In this document: piece after piece, positions 17,501 through 25,517 of the stretch
How the letters are laid out: each line of letters opens with the position of its first letter
Position numbering within the stretch: the first letter of the stretch is position 1
Assembly (NCBI RefSeq): GCF_003854935.1
Contig: NZ_CP033970.1
Location: forward strand, 682,001 to 746,000
Source: Cupriavidus pauculus
GTDB taxonomy: Bacteria > Pseudomonadota > Gammaproteobacteria > Burkholderiales > Burkholderiaceae
Length of the DNA stretch: 64,000 nucleotides
Direction of reading: 5' to 3'
Translations under genes and position numbers: made by a program
The notes under the pieces: model-generated
Told to the model about the DNA's origin: nothing
What the model saw: only the letters and a program-made list of their open reading frames with translations
Databases searched by the model: none

Positions 17501-17566
17501 CAGATCCACGACGGCACCGGCCGCCAGGCCATCCACGTAGCCCGGGTGCTGGAGATGGCGTTGTAG
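14546..17566 (+). CDS. FAD- and Fe-S-containing 2-hydroxyacid dehydrogenase (GlcD-GlcF-like fusion)
   Basis: From the ATG at 14546 (GGAG 12 nt upstream) the protein has 1006 residues. About residues 60-200 form an FAD-binding domain of the vanillyl-alcohol-oxidase type (LLPRGGGTSQCGQTVG, CTIGGMTGNNSCGSRSIQYG). The FAD-oxidase C-terminal domain extends to about 550 and includes GEHGDGLCRGEW. Two cysteine groups follow (Cys602, 608, 617 and C662-VSC-KGC-KRDC) that can hold 4Fe-4S clusters. Two CCG domains end the protein (CCGRTFLAAG and SSCCGMAGSFG). This is the fused counterpart of glycolate or D-lactate dehydrogenase subunits D and F; it passes electrons to the quinone pool. It starts 83 bp after gntR. 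Substrate candidates are glycolate, D-lactate or another 2-hydroxyacid. Confidence 0.92.
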   Translation: MALPVTPTPPGVQPLRFMPGAASAPALQSPLYRRLAAELRGDVLFDTASRGRYATDASIYQIMPLGVVVPRDEADARLALDIARDLKAPLLPRGGGTSQCGQTVGEALVIDNSKYLNQVVDFDPVACTVTVQPGIVLDHLNAWLKSHGLWFPVDVSTAAQCTIGGMTGNNSCGSRSIQYGNMVHNVLGVQAILANGDDVRFDAQWPADDAPHRAIADGVRRIAAREADAIAQMYPRVLRRVGGYNLDIFAPRNERPYTADGSVNLAHLLVGSEGTLAYFRQITLQLAPLPTHKTLGVVNFPTFYQSMDLTRHIVALKPAAVELVDRTMIDLARGNPAFRPVIERALIGAPEAILLVEFAGEDRDATLRGLRQLVELMADLGLPGSVVEMPDAGPQKALWEVRKAGLNIMMSMKGDGKPVSFIEDCAVPLEHLAEYTSRLTEVFHKHGTRGTWYAHASVGTLHVRPILDMRRDGAAKMRAIAEEAAAMVREYKGAYSGEHGDGLCRGEWVAWQFGPSLARAFEEVKALFDPDNRCNPGKIVRTPKMDDTALFRFPPGYSVTPLTPALDWSAWNVTRDPVTEAESAPGTGLDPARGLAAAVEMCNNNGHCRKFDAGTMCPSYRVTRDEQHLTRGRANTLRLALSGQLGPDGLLDPAVKETMDLCVSCKGCKRDCPTGIDMAKMKIEVRAANARAGRLRARDRLVAFLPRYAGIASKLPWLFNLRDRVPGLPQLGERLLGLSARRSLPRWQPAFVRDDYVAQPTADKEVLLFVDTFNNHMEPENARAAQRVLQAAGYTVHLSGVPGERPLCCGRTFLAAGLVDEARAEARRALDALLPYVERGVAVVGLEPSCLLSMRDEFLQYGYGDAAQRLADHAFLFEEFLVREHAAGRFAPALKPVGHAQALLHGHCHQKAFDAVRPVEQVLGWIPGLKTSLIESSCCGMAGSFGYEAEHHAVSMKMGELSLLPAVRKADADTLVVADGTSCRHQIHDGTGRQAIHVARVLEMAL

Positions 17567-17596
17567 GTCTGATTTGGTTTGGTTTGGTTTGTTTTT

Positions 17597-17900
17597 GCTC
17601 CCCTCTCCCACACCGTGGGAGAGGGGTTGGGGGAGAGGGCCGGCGCCTGAAATCGCGACCTGTCGTCGCCCACTACGTGCCTTGCTCCCCTCTCCCACAC
17701 CGTGGGAGAGGGGTTGGGGGAGAGGGCCGGCGCCTGAAATCCCGACCTGTCGTCGCCCACTGCGTGCCTTGCTCCCCTCTCCCACACCGTGGGAGAGGGG
17801 TTGGGGGAGAGGGCGACGAGGTTCTGCTTGCCGACCGTCGCAATTTGCACCACTGGCCCTCTCCCCCGGCCCCTCTCCCGCAAGCGGGAGAGGGGAGCAC
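17597..17900. repeat. Palindromic 87-bp direct repeats plus one mosaic element
   Basis: Two complete 87-bp units (17597-17683 and 17684-17770) and the start of a third (17771 to about 17814) are nearly identical. Each begins with GCTCCCCTCTCCCAC and its inverse around an ACCGTGG centre, so each can fold as a hairpin, followed by a (G)n-rich stretch. From about 17822 a different block starts with TTCTGCTTGCCGACC and ends in CCTCTCCCGCAAGCGGGAGA; it matches the array at 54.7-55.2 kb over about 80 bp. The array fills the gap between the convergent dehydrogenase and acylase genes and encodes nothing. It may act as a REP-type transcript end. Confidence 0.9.
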
Positions 17901-17909
17901 ACCCCCCCC

Positions 17910-20345
17910 CTACTGCGGCACCAGTTCCACCCGTTCCCTGCTTTCCTTTTCCACCGCCTTGCGCGTGTAGACCAGCGGAAAGTAATCGCCCTTGGCCCAC
18001 AGCGGCGCCAGGTCGCGGTAGTGGGGGCTGGCCGGGTTGCCCGACTGTCCCGGCGTGTTGACCGCGCGCGAGGCGTCCCAGTTGCCGACGTCGAGCACCA
18101 TGCGGAACGACGCGCCGGCGGTCAACTGGAAGTCGCTGTTGCGGTAGCTCGTGTTCATCGGCGTGAATGACGACCCGCCGATCGGGCCCGCGTTGACGTC
18201 GAACTGCTGGCGCTGCGTGGCGTCGAGGATCGGGTCCAGCGGGTGGCTGAACACAGCCGTGTGCAGCTTGCCCCATTGCCACGCCTTCGGGTCGGTGCCG
18301 AGCTTTTTCTCGACCTCGACCATGGCCGACTTCAGCGTGCCGAACAGGATGTCGTTGCGCTTGTCCATCGCCATCCACGTGTCGGGACGCTCCAGCACCG
18401 CGATCACGCGGCTGGCGTCGCCGGCGCCGACCAGGCGCGACGCGTCCGCCGGCAGCGCGGCCCGCACCACCGCCGGGCGCAGGTACTTGCTGAACCAGAC
18501 CTCGAACAGCGCGGCCGGCGCGCTGGTGGCGCGGGCGTTGCCGTCCCAGTTGCGCAGCAGGTCCAGCCCGCGCTGCACCTGCGGGTCGCTGCTGTTCAGC
18601 GGCTTGACCAGCGCCACCACGCGCTGCGCGGGCAGCGACACGGTGTCGTTCTGCCACGCCATCGAATCCTCCAGCGAACTGCGCGGATTCGCCGCCACTA
18701 GCGCCTTGAGCCGGCGTGCGCGCGAGCTGTCGCTCCATTCGTACCCCACGCCGATCTTCGCGGCCGGATGCTCGGGCGGGATGTTGTTCTCGTTGGCCGT
18801 CACGACGAAGCCCGGCGACGGGTTGAACGCCCACGGCAACTCGTCCATGTTGCGATAGCCGGCCCACTCGTAGCGGCCATCGCCGGGCACCGGCATCAGG
18901 CCGTCCCAGTTCGGGCGGTTCACGGTCAGGCCGCCCGGAATCCAGCCGATGTTGCCGGTGCGGTCCGCGTACACCTGGTTCTCGCCGGGCGCGCCCCAGC
19001 GGTTCATCGCCGCGCGGAACTGGTCCCAGTTCTGGGCGCGCATGTAGTCCATCGACCCGAAGTACGGCGCCATGCCGTAGTCAAGCCACGCGGCGCGCAG
19101 CGCGTAGGCGCGGCCGGCCTTGGCGTCGGCGTACAGCACCGGCCCGTGCCGCGTGTAGTCGATCGTCACCTTGCGGGGCGTGGGCTCGCCGCGCACGGCG
19201 ATCTGCTCGGTGACCGTTTCCATCGGCTCCCAGCGGCCCTTGTAGCGATATTCGTGTGGCTGCGCGGGATTGGTCTCGTAGACGTAGAGGTCTTCCTGGT
19301 CCATGTAGAACCGGGTCAGGCCGAACGCGATGGTGCCGTTGTGGCCGATCGAGATGCCGGGCAGGAACGGCTCGCCCGCGCCGATCACCGACAGCCCCGG
19401 CGCGTTCAGGTGGCTGATGTAGCGCAGGCTCGGCGCGCCATGCGCGCGGTGCGGATCATTGGCCAGGATCGGCCGGCCCGTGGTGGTGCGGCTGCCGGCG
19501 ATGACCCAGTTGTTCGAGCCCAGGCTGCGGCCCGTGTCGCTGTTGGCGTCCACCGTTGCGTAGAGCTGGTCCACCGGCAGGCTGGCGGCCTTGGCGGCGC
19601 CCTGCCACCAGTCCTTCGGAAAGCGCGGCGGCGCCGTGGCCAGGTCGTACGCCTTGCGCAGTTCGGCGCCGGGCAGCCCGCACGGGTCCAGCCCGTCCGG
19701 CAGCCTGGGCTCCACCGGCGGATCGAGTTCGCGGCGCACCCAGTCGGCGCGCACCGCGTTCGGCCTGGCGTGGCAGAACACCTGCGCGCGGTCGATCTCG
19801 CCGGTGAAGTTCAGCGTCAGGCCGTGGTGGCGGATGCGCACCACGTCCTCGGCGCGCCAGCGCGACGGCTTGTAGTTGAGGATCTTGAACTCGGGCGGCA
19901 GCAGTTCCGGGCGGGCCTCCACCTGCGCCACGTAGGCGTTCACGCCGGCCACGAATGCCTCGGCCACGCGCTTGGCATCGGACCCGTAGGCCAGCCATTC
20001 GCGGTACATGTCGCCGCGGAACAGCACCGCGCGCGCCATGCGGTCGCCGTCGACGTAGGCCGGGCCGAAGTCCCTGGCCATCTCGCCCAGCCCGCGCTTG
20101 CGCCACAGGTCGATCTGCCAGAGCCGGTCGCGCGCGGCCATGAAGCCCTGCACGTAGAATGCGTCGTAAAGCGTATTGGCGTAGATGTGCGGCACGCCCC
20201 AGCGGTCCACCAGCACCGTGGCCGGTTTTTCCAGGCCCGGCACGGCGAACTTGTCGGGGCCGGCGGCCCCGGCGGGCAGGCTGGCGGCGGCCAGCCAGGC
20301 GGCGACGGCAACAGCGCCGCGCCATGGACGGATCAGACGGGACAT
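17910..20345 (-). CDS. Penicillin acylase-type N-terminal nucleophile hydrolase
   Basis: The ATG at 20345 has AGGAG five bases upstream and a Sec signal peptide (LIRPWRGAVAVAAWLAAASL), giving 811 residues. The layout is that of the penicillin-acylase family: alpha chain, linker, then the self-processing site GSNNW with Ser277 as the predicted N-terminal nucleophile of the beta chain, and the following RTTTGRPILANDPH motif. Periplasmic relatives hydrolyse beta-lactam side chains, acyl-homoserine lactones (PvdQ, QuiP) or lipopeptide precursors. The residues seen do not decide between these. A Fur-like box lies about 130 bp upstream. The 3' end abuts the palindromic repeat array. Confidence 0.92.
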   Translation of the reverse strand: MSRLIRPWRGAVAVAAWLAAASLPAGAAGPDKFAVPGLEKPATVLVDRWGVPHIYANTLYDAFYVQGFMAARDRLWQIDLWRKRGLGEMARDFGPAYVDGDRMARAVLFRGDMYREWLAYGSDAKRVAEAFVAGVNAYVAQVEARPELLPPEFKILNYKPSRWRAEDVVRIRHHGLTLNFTGEIDRAQVFCHARPNAVRADWVRRELDPPVEPRLPDGLDPCGLPGAELRKAYDLATAPPRFPKDWWQGAAKAASLPVDQLYATVDANSDTGRSLGSNNWVIAGSRTTTGRPILANDPHRAHGAPSLRYISHLNAPGLSVIGAGEPFLPGISIGHNGTIAFGLTRFYMDQEDLYVYETNPAQPHEYRYKGRWEPMETVTEQIAVRGEPTPRKVTIDYTRHGPVLYADAKAGRAYALRAAWLDYGMAPYFGSMDYMRAQNWDQFRAAMNRWGAPGENQVYADRTGNIGWIPGGLTVNRPNWDGLMPVPGDGRYEWAGYRNMDELPWAFNPSPGFVVTANENNIPPEHPAAKIGVGYEWSDSSRARRLKALVAANPRSSLEDSMAWQNDTVSLPAQRVVALVKPLNSSDPQVQRGLDLLRNWDGNARATSAPAALFEVWFSKYLRPAVVRAALPADASRLVGAGDASRVIAVLERPDTWMAMDKRNDILFGTLKSAMVEVEKKLGTDPKAWQWGKLHTAVFSHPLDPILDATQRQQFDVNAGPIGGSSFTPMNTSYRNSDFQLTAGASFRMVLDVGNWDASRAVNTPGQSGNPASPHYRDLAPLWAKGDYFPLVYTRKAVEKESRERVELVPQ

Positions 20346-20474
20346 CGCGACTCCTCGGCGGAAACTGCTGCGAGGATAGCGGAATGTGACGGCCACGGCG
20401 ATCATGCGCCGCCGCAACCCCGCCGCATCGTCCATGCGGTGCGGCGGCCACGTCCGGCGCCGCAAGCCGAGGCT

Positions 20475-20493
20475 GATAATGATTCTCATCTGG
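20475..20493. promoter_or_regulatory. Fur-box-like site
   Basis: GATAATGATTCTCATCTGG matches the classical 19-bp Fur consensus at 13 positions, including the whole GATAATGAT half and the TCAT of the other half. It is in the 353-bp interval between the divergent acylase and host-attachment genes, 130 bp from the acylase start and about 200 bp from the other. Iron control of either gene is a prediction only. Confidence 0.5.
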
Positions 20494-20663
20494 TGCGGCA
20501 ACCAATCCCGGCGCGGATGGCCGGGCGTTTTGATTACGGTTGATGACGCCTGGGCTGCAAATCTTGCGACGCTGCCCGTCGAAGCTGCAATCGGCGCCGC
20601 CGCGACCCGCCGCGCGGGCACTCCGGCGGGCGTGGCGTGGTGTTTGCAAGCCTCTGTCTCCAC

Positions 20664-20682
20664 GGGCCTGATTTGCAGGCCC
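20664..20682 (+). other. Short hairpin in the leader of the host-attachment gene
   Basis: GGGCCTG and CAGGCCC flank ATTTG. The hairpin ends 16 bp before the ATG, just ahead of the GGAGA ribosome-binding site, where it could affect translation or mRNA stability. There is no T run to make it a terminator. Confidence 0.45.
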
Positions 20683-20698
20683 CAATCGGAGACTTCCC

Positions 20699-21253
20699 AT
20701 GAAAACAGTCTGGATACTGGTGGCGGACGAAGGTGTCGCCCGCGTGCTGGCGCCGCAGGGCGACAACGCCCGCCTGGAAGAAGTCGAGAAGGTCACGGAC
20801 GCCGGCGCCCATGCCGACAATGCCGACCTGCGCCGCGACGCCTACGGCCGCCGTGGGCAGGCCCCGGTGCAGGGCGATGCCGGCCACCCCGGCGCGCACG
20901 CGGGCCGCACGGCCACGGTGGTGTCGTCGGCCGGCGAGGACGCCCTGCATCAGGAGGCGCAGCTTTTCTCGCGCCGCGTGGCGAAGCTGCTGGAGGACGC
21001 GCGCAACCGGCAACGGTTCGACGAACTGGTCGTGATCGCGCCGCCGCGCTTTCTGGGGCTGCTGCGGCAGGCGCTGCCGGCGTCGGTCAGCGACGCCATC
21101 ACGCGCGAGATCGGCAAGGACTACTGCCAGCTCGACAACCGCACCCTGCAGCAGCGGCTGGCCGACGATGGCATCGTGCCCGCCCGCCGCGACGCGCGCG
21201 TGCCCACCGGCCAGGGCGGCGGCAACGCCATCGACAGCCTGCCGATGCGCTAG
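20699..21253 (+). CDS. Host-attachment-family protein
   Basis: The product has 184 residues, beginning MKTVWILVADEGVARVLAP; GGAGA precedes the ATG. The opening strand with ADEGVAR, the central LHQEAQLFSRRVAKLLEDARN helix and the ELVVIAPPRFLGLLRQAL motif followed by REIGKDYCQLD are the features of the family named after an Agrobacterium protein needed for attachment to plant cells. The fold resembles the eRF1/RNase-H-like fold. It has no signal peptide, so a cytoplasmic role is likely and the attachment name may mislead. It stands alone with its own leader hairpin. Confidence 0.85.
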   Translation: MKTVWILVADEGVARVLAPQGDNARLEEVEKVTDAGAHADNADLRRDAYGRRGQAPVQGDAGHPGAHAGRTATVVSSAGEDALHQEAQLFSRRVAKLLEDARNRQRFDELVVIAPPRFLGLLRQALPASVSDAITREIGKDYCQLDNRTLQQRLADDGIVPARRDARVPTGQGGGNAIDSLPMR

Positions 21254-21282
21254 GCCGCCATCGTCACCGGCAGCCGGGGTAC

Positions 21283-21729
21283 TCAGCCTTCGGCCGGCTC
21301 CGGGCCGCGCCGGAAGCTGATGGCCAGCCGGTTGAACGCGTTCATCAGGCCGATCGCCATCGTCAGGTCGGCCAGTTCCTTCTCGGCAAACACGGCCGCG
21401 GCGGCGTCGAAATCCGCCTGCGGCACGTGGGTCTCGGCCACGCGCGTGACCGATTCCGCCCAGCGCAGCGCCGCCTGCTCGCGCGCGCTGAACAGGCTGC
21501 CCGCCTCGTGCCAGACCTGCACCAGCGCCAGCTTCTGCGGCGACACGCCCTTCCTGACGAGGTCGCGCGTGTGCATGTCCAGGCAGTACGCGCAGCCGTT
21601 GATCTGGCTCACGCGCAGGTAGACCATCTCGACCAGCACGTCTTCAAGCCCCGATTGCATGATGTAGCCGTAGACGCCGCCGAATGCCTTCACGCCGCCC
21701 GGCGCCGCCTTGGTGTAGTCCAGTCGCAT
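21283..21729 (-). CDS. AhpD-like carboxymuconolactone decarboxylase-family protein
   Basis: The start at 21729 follows AGGAG by 6-7 nt and gives 148 residues. The family's redox motif is present as NGCAYCLDMHTRDL, with a Cys-x2-Cys pair and a His three residues on, preceded by a Glu in VEMVYLRVSQ. Such proteins reduce peroxides using the Cys pair, as trimers or hexamers. The gene is divergent from a MocR-type regulator with a shared intergenic inverted repeat (21799-21844), so it is probably that regulator's target. Confidence 0.9.
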   Translation of the reverse strand: MRLDYTKAAPGGVKAFGGVYGYIMQSGLEDVLVEMVYLRVSQINGCAYCLDMHTRDLVRKGVSPQKLALVQVWHEAGSLFSAREQAALRWAESVTRVAETHVPQADFDAAAAVFAEKELADLTMAIGLMNAFNRLAISFRRGPEPAEG

Positions 21730-21798
21730 TGCCAACTCCTGTCTGTCGTGGAAGGCCGGGTCGAGCGCCCGGCCGATGGGTAGAATCATGGCCGCTGG

Positions 21799-21844
21799 CT
21801 GGTACACCGAAAAGCACCAAAATGCGCGCAACCGGCTGTACCAG
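21799..21844. promoter_or_regulatory. Candidate MocR operator: CTGGTACA / TGTACCAG pair
   Basis: CTGGTACA at 21799-21806 and its exact complement at 21837-21844 lie in the 144-bp interval between the AhpD-like gene and the regulator gene. MocR-type regulators bind spaced GGTAC-like half-sites next to their own genes, so this pair is the best operator candidate. The 30-bp spacing puts the half-sites about four helical turns apart, on one face of the DNA. Confidence 0.55.
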
Positions 21845-21873
21845 GCCGATCCCGCACCACCCCGCCCCCGACC

Positions 21874-23289
21874 ATGCCGCCCCCACTTCACCTGCAGCTT
21901 GACCGCACGTCCCGCACGTCACTTGCGGAGCAGATCCGCGCCGGTATCGCCGCCGCCATCGAGAGCGGCGTGCTGGCGCCCGGCGCGCGGCTGCCGTCGT
22001 GGATGGACCTTGCCACCCAGCTTGGCGTGGCGCGCGGCACGGTCAAGGCCGCCTACGAGCGGCTGGTCGATGCGCAGTTGCTGGTCGCATCGCGCGCCGC
22101 CGGCACGCGGGTGGCGGACCAGCCGGCCGCGGTGCCCGGCCCCACCGGCGCGGCGCGGTCCATCGACGCCGACCTGCAGTCCGCGCTGTACCAGCATTTT
22201 CTGCCAGGGCCGGCGGTGTTCCAGATGGGCGTGCCGGCGTCCGACTGCTTTCCGGTGTCGCTGGTCGCGCGGCTGCGCGCGCGGGCCGTGCGCGACGAGG
22301 TAGAGGCGCCCGCGTCCTACCCCGATCCGCGCGGCGAGCACGCGCTGCGTCGTGAGATCGCGGCCCACGTGGCGCTGTCGCGCGGCATCGACTGCCAGCC
22401 GTCGCAGGTCTTCATCGCCGCCGGCTTCACGGGCGCGCTGGGCGTGGCGCTGCGCGTGATCCCGGCGCCGGGCCGCGCGGCCTGGGTCGAGAATCCCGGC
22501 TTCCTGCCCAGCCGTACCGCGCTGTCGATCGCCCAGTTCCGGACGGTTGCGGTGCCGGTCGACGAGGACGGGCTGGACGTGGCGCACGGCGAGCGGCTGG
22601 CGCCCGACGCCGCCGTGGCGCTCGTGACGCCGGGCCAGCACGCGCCGCTGGGGCCGACGCTGTCGCTCGCACGGCGCATGCAGTTGCTGGACTGGGCGGG
22701 CCGGGCCGGCGCGTGGGTCATCGAGGACGACTACCTGGGCGAGTTGCAGCTGCGGCGCCGGGCGGCACCGGCGCTGGCGTCGCTGGACCGCGCCGGCCGC
22801 GTGATCCACATCGGCTCGTTCAGCAAGACCATCAGCCCCACGCTGCGGCTTGGCTTTGTGGTCGCGCCGCCGGCGCTGGTCGGCCGCTTCGAGGAGGCCG
22901 TGGCCTGCCTGGGATCGGCGCCGGGCCCGGCCGTGCAACTGGCCACCGCCGAATTCATGCGCGACGGCCACTACATGCGCCACCTGCGCCGGATGAAGCG
23001 GATCTACGCCCAGCGCAGCCAGACGCTGCTGGCCGCGCTGCAGGCGCGCCAGTTCCACGCCTACGCGGCCGGGCTGGCCGTCGTCGTCCAGTTGCCCGAT
23101 GGCACCGACGACCGGCGCATCGCCCGCGAAGCCTATGCCTACGGGCTGGCGCCGGCGCCGCTGTCCGGCTTCTACTGCGACCCCGGCACGGCCCGCGCCG
23201 GGCTGCTGCTGGGCGCGGCCACGGCCATCGAGCGGCAGGTGCCGAACGCCTGCGACCGGCTGCAGCAGCTGATCCGCAAGTTCGCGTGA
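21874..23289 (+). CDS. MocR/PdxR-type GntR regulator with aminotransferase domain
   Basis: This 471-residue fusion has a winged helix at about residues 10-80 (GARLPSWMDLATQLGVARGTV) and then a fold-type-I aminotransferase domain. The PLP lysine is Lys318 in GSFSKTISPTLRLG, and the Asp in VIEDDYLGE would bind the pyridine nitrogen. In this class PLP acts as a sensor, not for catalysis; members govern vitamin B6, GABA or taurine genes. Here the divergent neighbour is an AhpD-like redox gene, not a B6 gene, so the regulated process may be different. Confidence 0.93.
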   Translation: MPPPLHLQLDRTSRTSLAEQIRAGIAAAIESGVLAPGARLPSWMDLATQLGVARGTVKAAYERLVDAQLLVASRAAGTRVADQPAAVPGPTGAARSIDADLQSALYQHFLPGPAVFQMGVPASDCFPVSLVARLRARAVRDEVEAPASYPDPRGEHALRREIAAHVALSRGIDCQPSQVFIAAGFTGALGVALRVIPAPGRAAWVENPGFLPSRTALSIAQFRTVAVPVDEDGLDVAHGERLAPDAAVALVTPGQHAPLGPTLSLARRMQLLDWAGRAGAWVIEDDYLGELQLRRRAAPALASLDRAGRVIHIGSFSKTISPTLRLGFVVAPPALVGRFEEAVACLGSAPGPAVQLATAEFMRDGHYMRHLRRMKRIYAQRSQTLLAALQARQFHAYAAGLAVVVQLPDGTDDRRIAREAYAYGLAPAPLSGFYCDPGTARAGLLLGAATAIERQVPNACDRLQQLIRKFA

Positions 23290-23454
23290 GGCATGCGTGG
23301 CATGGGGCGGCCGGAAAGCGGCGCCCACGCCACTACCCACGCTATTGGTATCAATCCTCAGTCAAGTTTCCGCTCCGGACGGCCGTTAGCGCCGCTCATA
23401 GAGGACGTGCGACCAAACGTCCCGCCGATCAACGAAGCGAAACGGAGGAGTTGG

Positions 23455-25014
23455 ATGCTGCAAAACCTGAGTCTGAGAAAGAAGCTCATGCTGCCCCTGG
23501 TGCTGAGCTGGGCCTGCCTGCTGGCCATCACGCTGTGGAACGTCTGGCAGATGCGCGAGCAGCGCCTGGAGGACCGCAAGGTGGCGCTGGAGCAGGTGAC
23601 CGACGTGGCAAATTCAGTGGTTGCTGAATACGAGGCGCTGGCGCGCGCCGGCAAGCTGAGCAGCGAGGACGCGCAGAAGCAGGCCATCGACCGCGTGCGG
23701 GCCATCCGCTTTGGCGCCGACGGCTACTTCACGATCATGCGCTCCGACATGGTCGTGCTGATGCATCCGATCAAGTCCGACCTCAATGGCAAGTTCATGG
23801 GCGACATGAAGGACCCGAACGGCGTCTACCTGTTCCGCGACATCGCGCAGATCGGCAAGACCACCGGCAAGGGCTTCATCGAATACCTGTGGCCCAAGCC
23901 GGGCGCCGAGGCGCCGCAACCCAAGCTCAGCTACACGCTGAACTTCAAGCCGTGGGACTGGGACTTCATCGCCGGCCTGTACCTCGACGACATCCACGCC
24001 GAATTCCGCGCCGCGCTCTGGAAGGCGCTGGGCTGGCTGGTGGCCGTGGGCGCGCTGATGAGCGTGGTGATGGTGCGGGTGTCGATGAGCCTGCAGAAGC
24101 AGCTTGGCGGCGAACCGGCGCTGACGTCGCACATTGCCGCGCGCATCGCCGAGGGCGACCTCGCCACGCAGGTCGAGACCGCGCCGCACGACCGCGACAG
24201 CGTGCTGTACAACATGCAGCAGATGCAGGCGCGGCTGACCGGCGCCATCGGCCAGATCCGCGGCTCCGCCGACGCCATCGCCGGGGCGGCGCGCCAGATC
24301 TCGGCCGGCAACGTCGACCTGTCGCGCCGCAGCGAGGAACAGGCGGCGTCGCTGGAACAGACCGCCGCGAGCATGGAGGAACTGACCAGCACCGTGCGCC
24401 AGAGCGCCGATAACGCGCGCCAGGCGGCGCACCTGGCCGAGGGCGCGTCGGATATCGCCGTGCGCGGTGGCGAGATCGTGCACAAGGTCGTGGCGACGAT
24501 GGGCGAGATCAAGGACGCCTCGGGCAAGGTGGTGGACATCATCGCCGTGATCGAGGGCATCGCCTTCCAGACCAACATCCTGGCCCTGAACGCGGCCGTG
24601 GAAGCGGCCCGGGCCGGCGAGCAGGGCCGCGGCTTCGCGGTGGTGGCCGGGGAAGTGCGCAGCCTGGCCCAGCGCAGCGCCACGGCGGCCAAGGAAATCA
24701 AGTCGCTGATCGACAACTCGGCCCAGCGCGTGGAAGACGGCGCGACGCTGGTGGAAGGCGCCGGCAAGGCGATGGAAGAGATCGTCGAGGCCGTCAAGCG
24801 CGTGACCGACCTGATGGGCGAGATGCGCGCCGCCACCGAGGAACAGACCGGCGGCATCGAGCAGGTCAACCAGGCGGTGTCGCAGATGGACCAGATGGCG
24901 CAGCAGAACGCCGCGCTGGTGGAGCAGGCCACGGCCGCCGCCGCGTCGCTGGAGGACCAGGCCGACGCGCTGCACCGCGCCGTGGGCCAGTTCCGGCTGG
25001 CCGGGGCGCTGTAA
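23455..25014 (+). CDS. Methyl-accepting chemotaxis protein with periplasmic Cache domain
   Basis: The ATG at 23455 sits behind GGAGGAG; this start places the first membrane helix ([19 protein letters not shown]) at residues 11-30. The product has 519 residues. A single-Cache sensor lies at about residues 40-185 ([35 protein letters not shown]). A second helix near 190-215 leads to HAMP and then the signalling domain with the invariant hairpin tip [23 protein letters not shown] in pieces. Cache receptors of this type often sense small organic acids. Glu/Gln pairs for methylation flank the tip. No C-terminal CheR pentapeptide is present. A strong terminator follows. Confidence 0.95.
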   Translation: MLQNLSLRKKLMLPLVLSWACLLAITLWNVWQMREQRLEDRKVALEQVTDVANSVVAEYEALARAGKLSSEDAQKQAIDRVRAIRFGADGYFTIMRSDMVVLMHPIKSDLNGKFMGDMKDPNGVYLFRDIAQIGKTTGKGFIEYLWPKPGAEAPQPKLSYTLNFKPWDWDFIAGLYLDDIHAEFRAALWKALGWLVAVGALMSVVMVRVSMSLQKQLGGEPALTSHIAARIAEGDLATQVETAPHDRDSVLYNMQQMQARLTGAIGQIRGSADAIAGAARQISAGNVDLSRRSEEQAASLEQTAASMEELTSTVRQSADNARQAAHLAEGASDIAVRGGEIVHKVVATMGEIKDASGKVVDIIAVIEGIAFQTNILALNAAVEAARAGEQGRGFAVVAGEVRSLAQRSATAAKEIKSLIDNSAQRVEDGATLVEGAGKAMEEIVEAVKRVTDLMGEMRAATEEQTGGIEQVNQAVSQMDQMAQQNAALVEQATAAAASLEDQADALHRAVGQFRLAGAL

Positions 25015-25040
25015 CCCGCCCGGCTTCGCGCTGGTATCAG

Positions 25041-25066
25041 AGGCCCGCAGCGATGCGGGCCTTTTT
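25041..25066 (+). terminator. Rho-independent terminator after the chemotaxis receptor gene
   Basis: AGGCCCGCA and TGCGGGCCT form a perfect 9-bp stem around GCGA, ending in a T run, 26 bp after the stop codon. Confidence 0.92.
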
Positions 25067-25155
25067 GCGTTCCGGCGGCAAACCTTGGTCTGAACCTTGC
25101 TGCGCCAAGCACATCCGGTTACCCATGTCTTATTCAGCAGCCAAAGGAGTCCAAG

Positions 25156-25380
25156 ATGAATACGCCCCGGGACAATGCCCCGCAAAACACCCCCGCCGAA
25201 AACGACGCGAACAAGGCGAGCGAAAACCAGACAGTCGAAATCAAGGTGTCCGGCGACGGTAATGGACTCGTCGACGACGAAACCTCCGGCCACGTGCTCA
25301 AACCCGAGCACCCCGCGCCCGGCAAGACGCCGAACGAGCGCCTGGCGGGCGAAGGCGACGCGGACGCGACCAGCCAGTAA
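25156..25380 (+). CDS. Small hydrophilic protein of unknown function
   Basis: A strong ribosome-binding site (AAAGGAG, 6 nt before the ATG) introduces a 74-residue protein. It is rich in Asn, Asp, Glu, Ala and Pro, lacks hydrophobic segments and aromatic residues almost entirely, and is acidic overall. Such composition suggests an intrinsically disordered cytoplasmic protein, perhaps stress-related. I recognise no family. It lies between the chemotaxis receptor terminator and a LuxR-type regulator gene and appears monocistronic. Confidence 0.7.
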   Translation: MNTPRDNAPQNTPAENDANKASENQTVEIKVSGDGNGLVDDETSGHVLKPEHPAPGKTPNERLAGEGDADATSQ

Positions 25381-25500
25381 ATGCCGCGGCGATTATCCGA
25401 ATACCCCCCAACGGCGGGGCATGCATACATTTCGACTTAACCCCACCTTAATCTGGCAATCGGAAAAAAGGTAAATATTGCAGCACGTGCGGCGCCCAAT

Positions 25501-25517
25501 GTTACGTAACACGTAAC
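25501..25517. promoter_or_regulatory. GTTACGTAAC palindrome with an extra half-site
   Basis: A perfect 10-bp palindrome at 25501-25510 is followed at once by ACGTAAC. The 252-bp AT-richer leader before the LuxR-type gene contains no gene that I can see. The site is 116 bp from that gene's start and may bind the regulator itself or another factor. Confidence 0.4.

Noticed and set aside
17597-17900. Possible CRISPR array
   Set aside because: The repeated unit is 87 bp and contiguous, with no unique spacers and internal hairpins; no cas genes are present.
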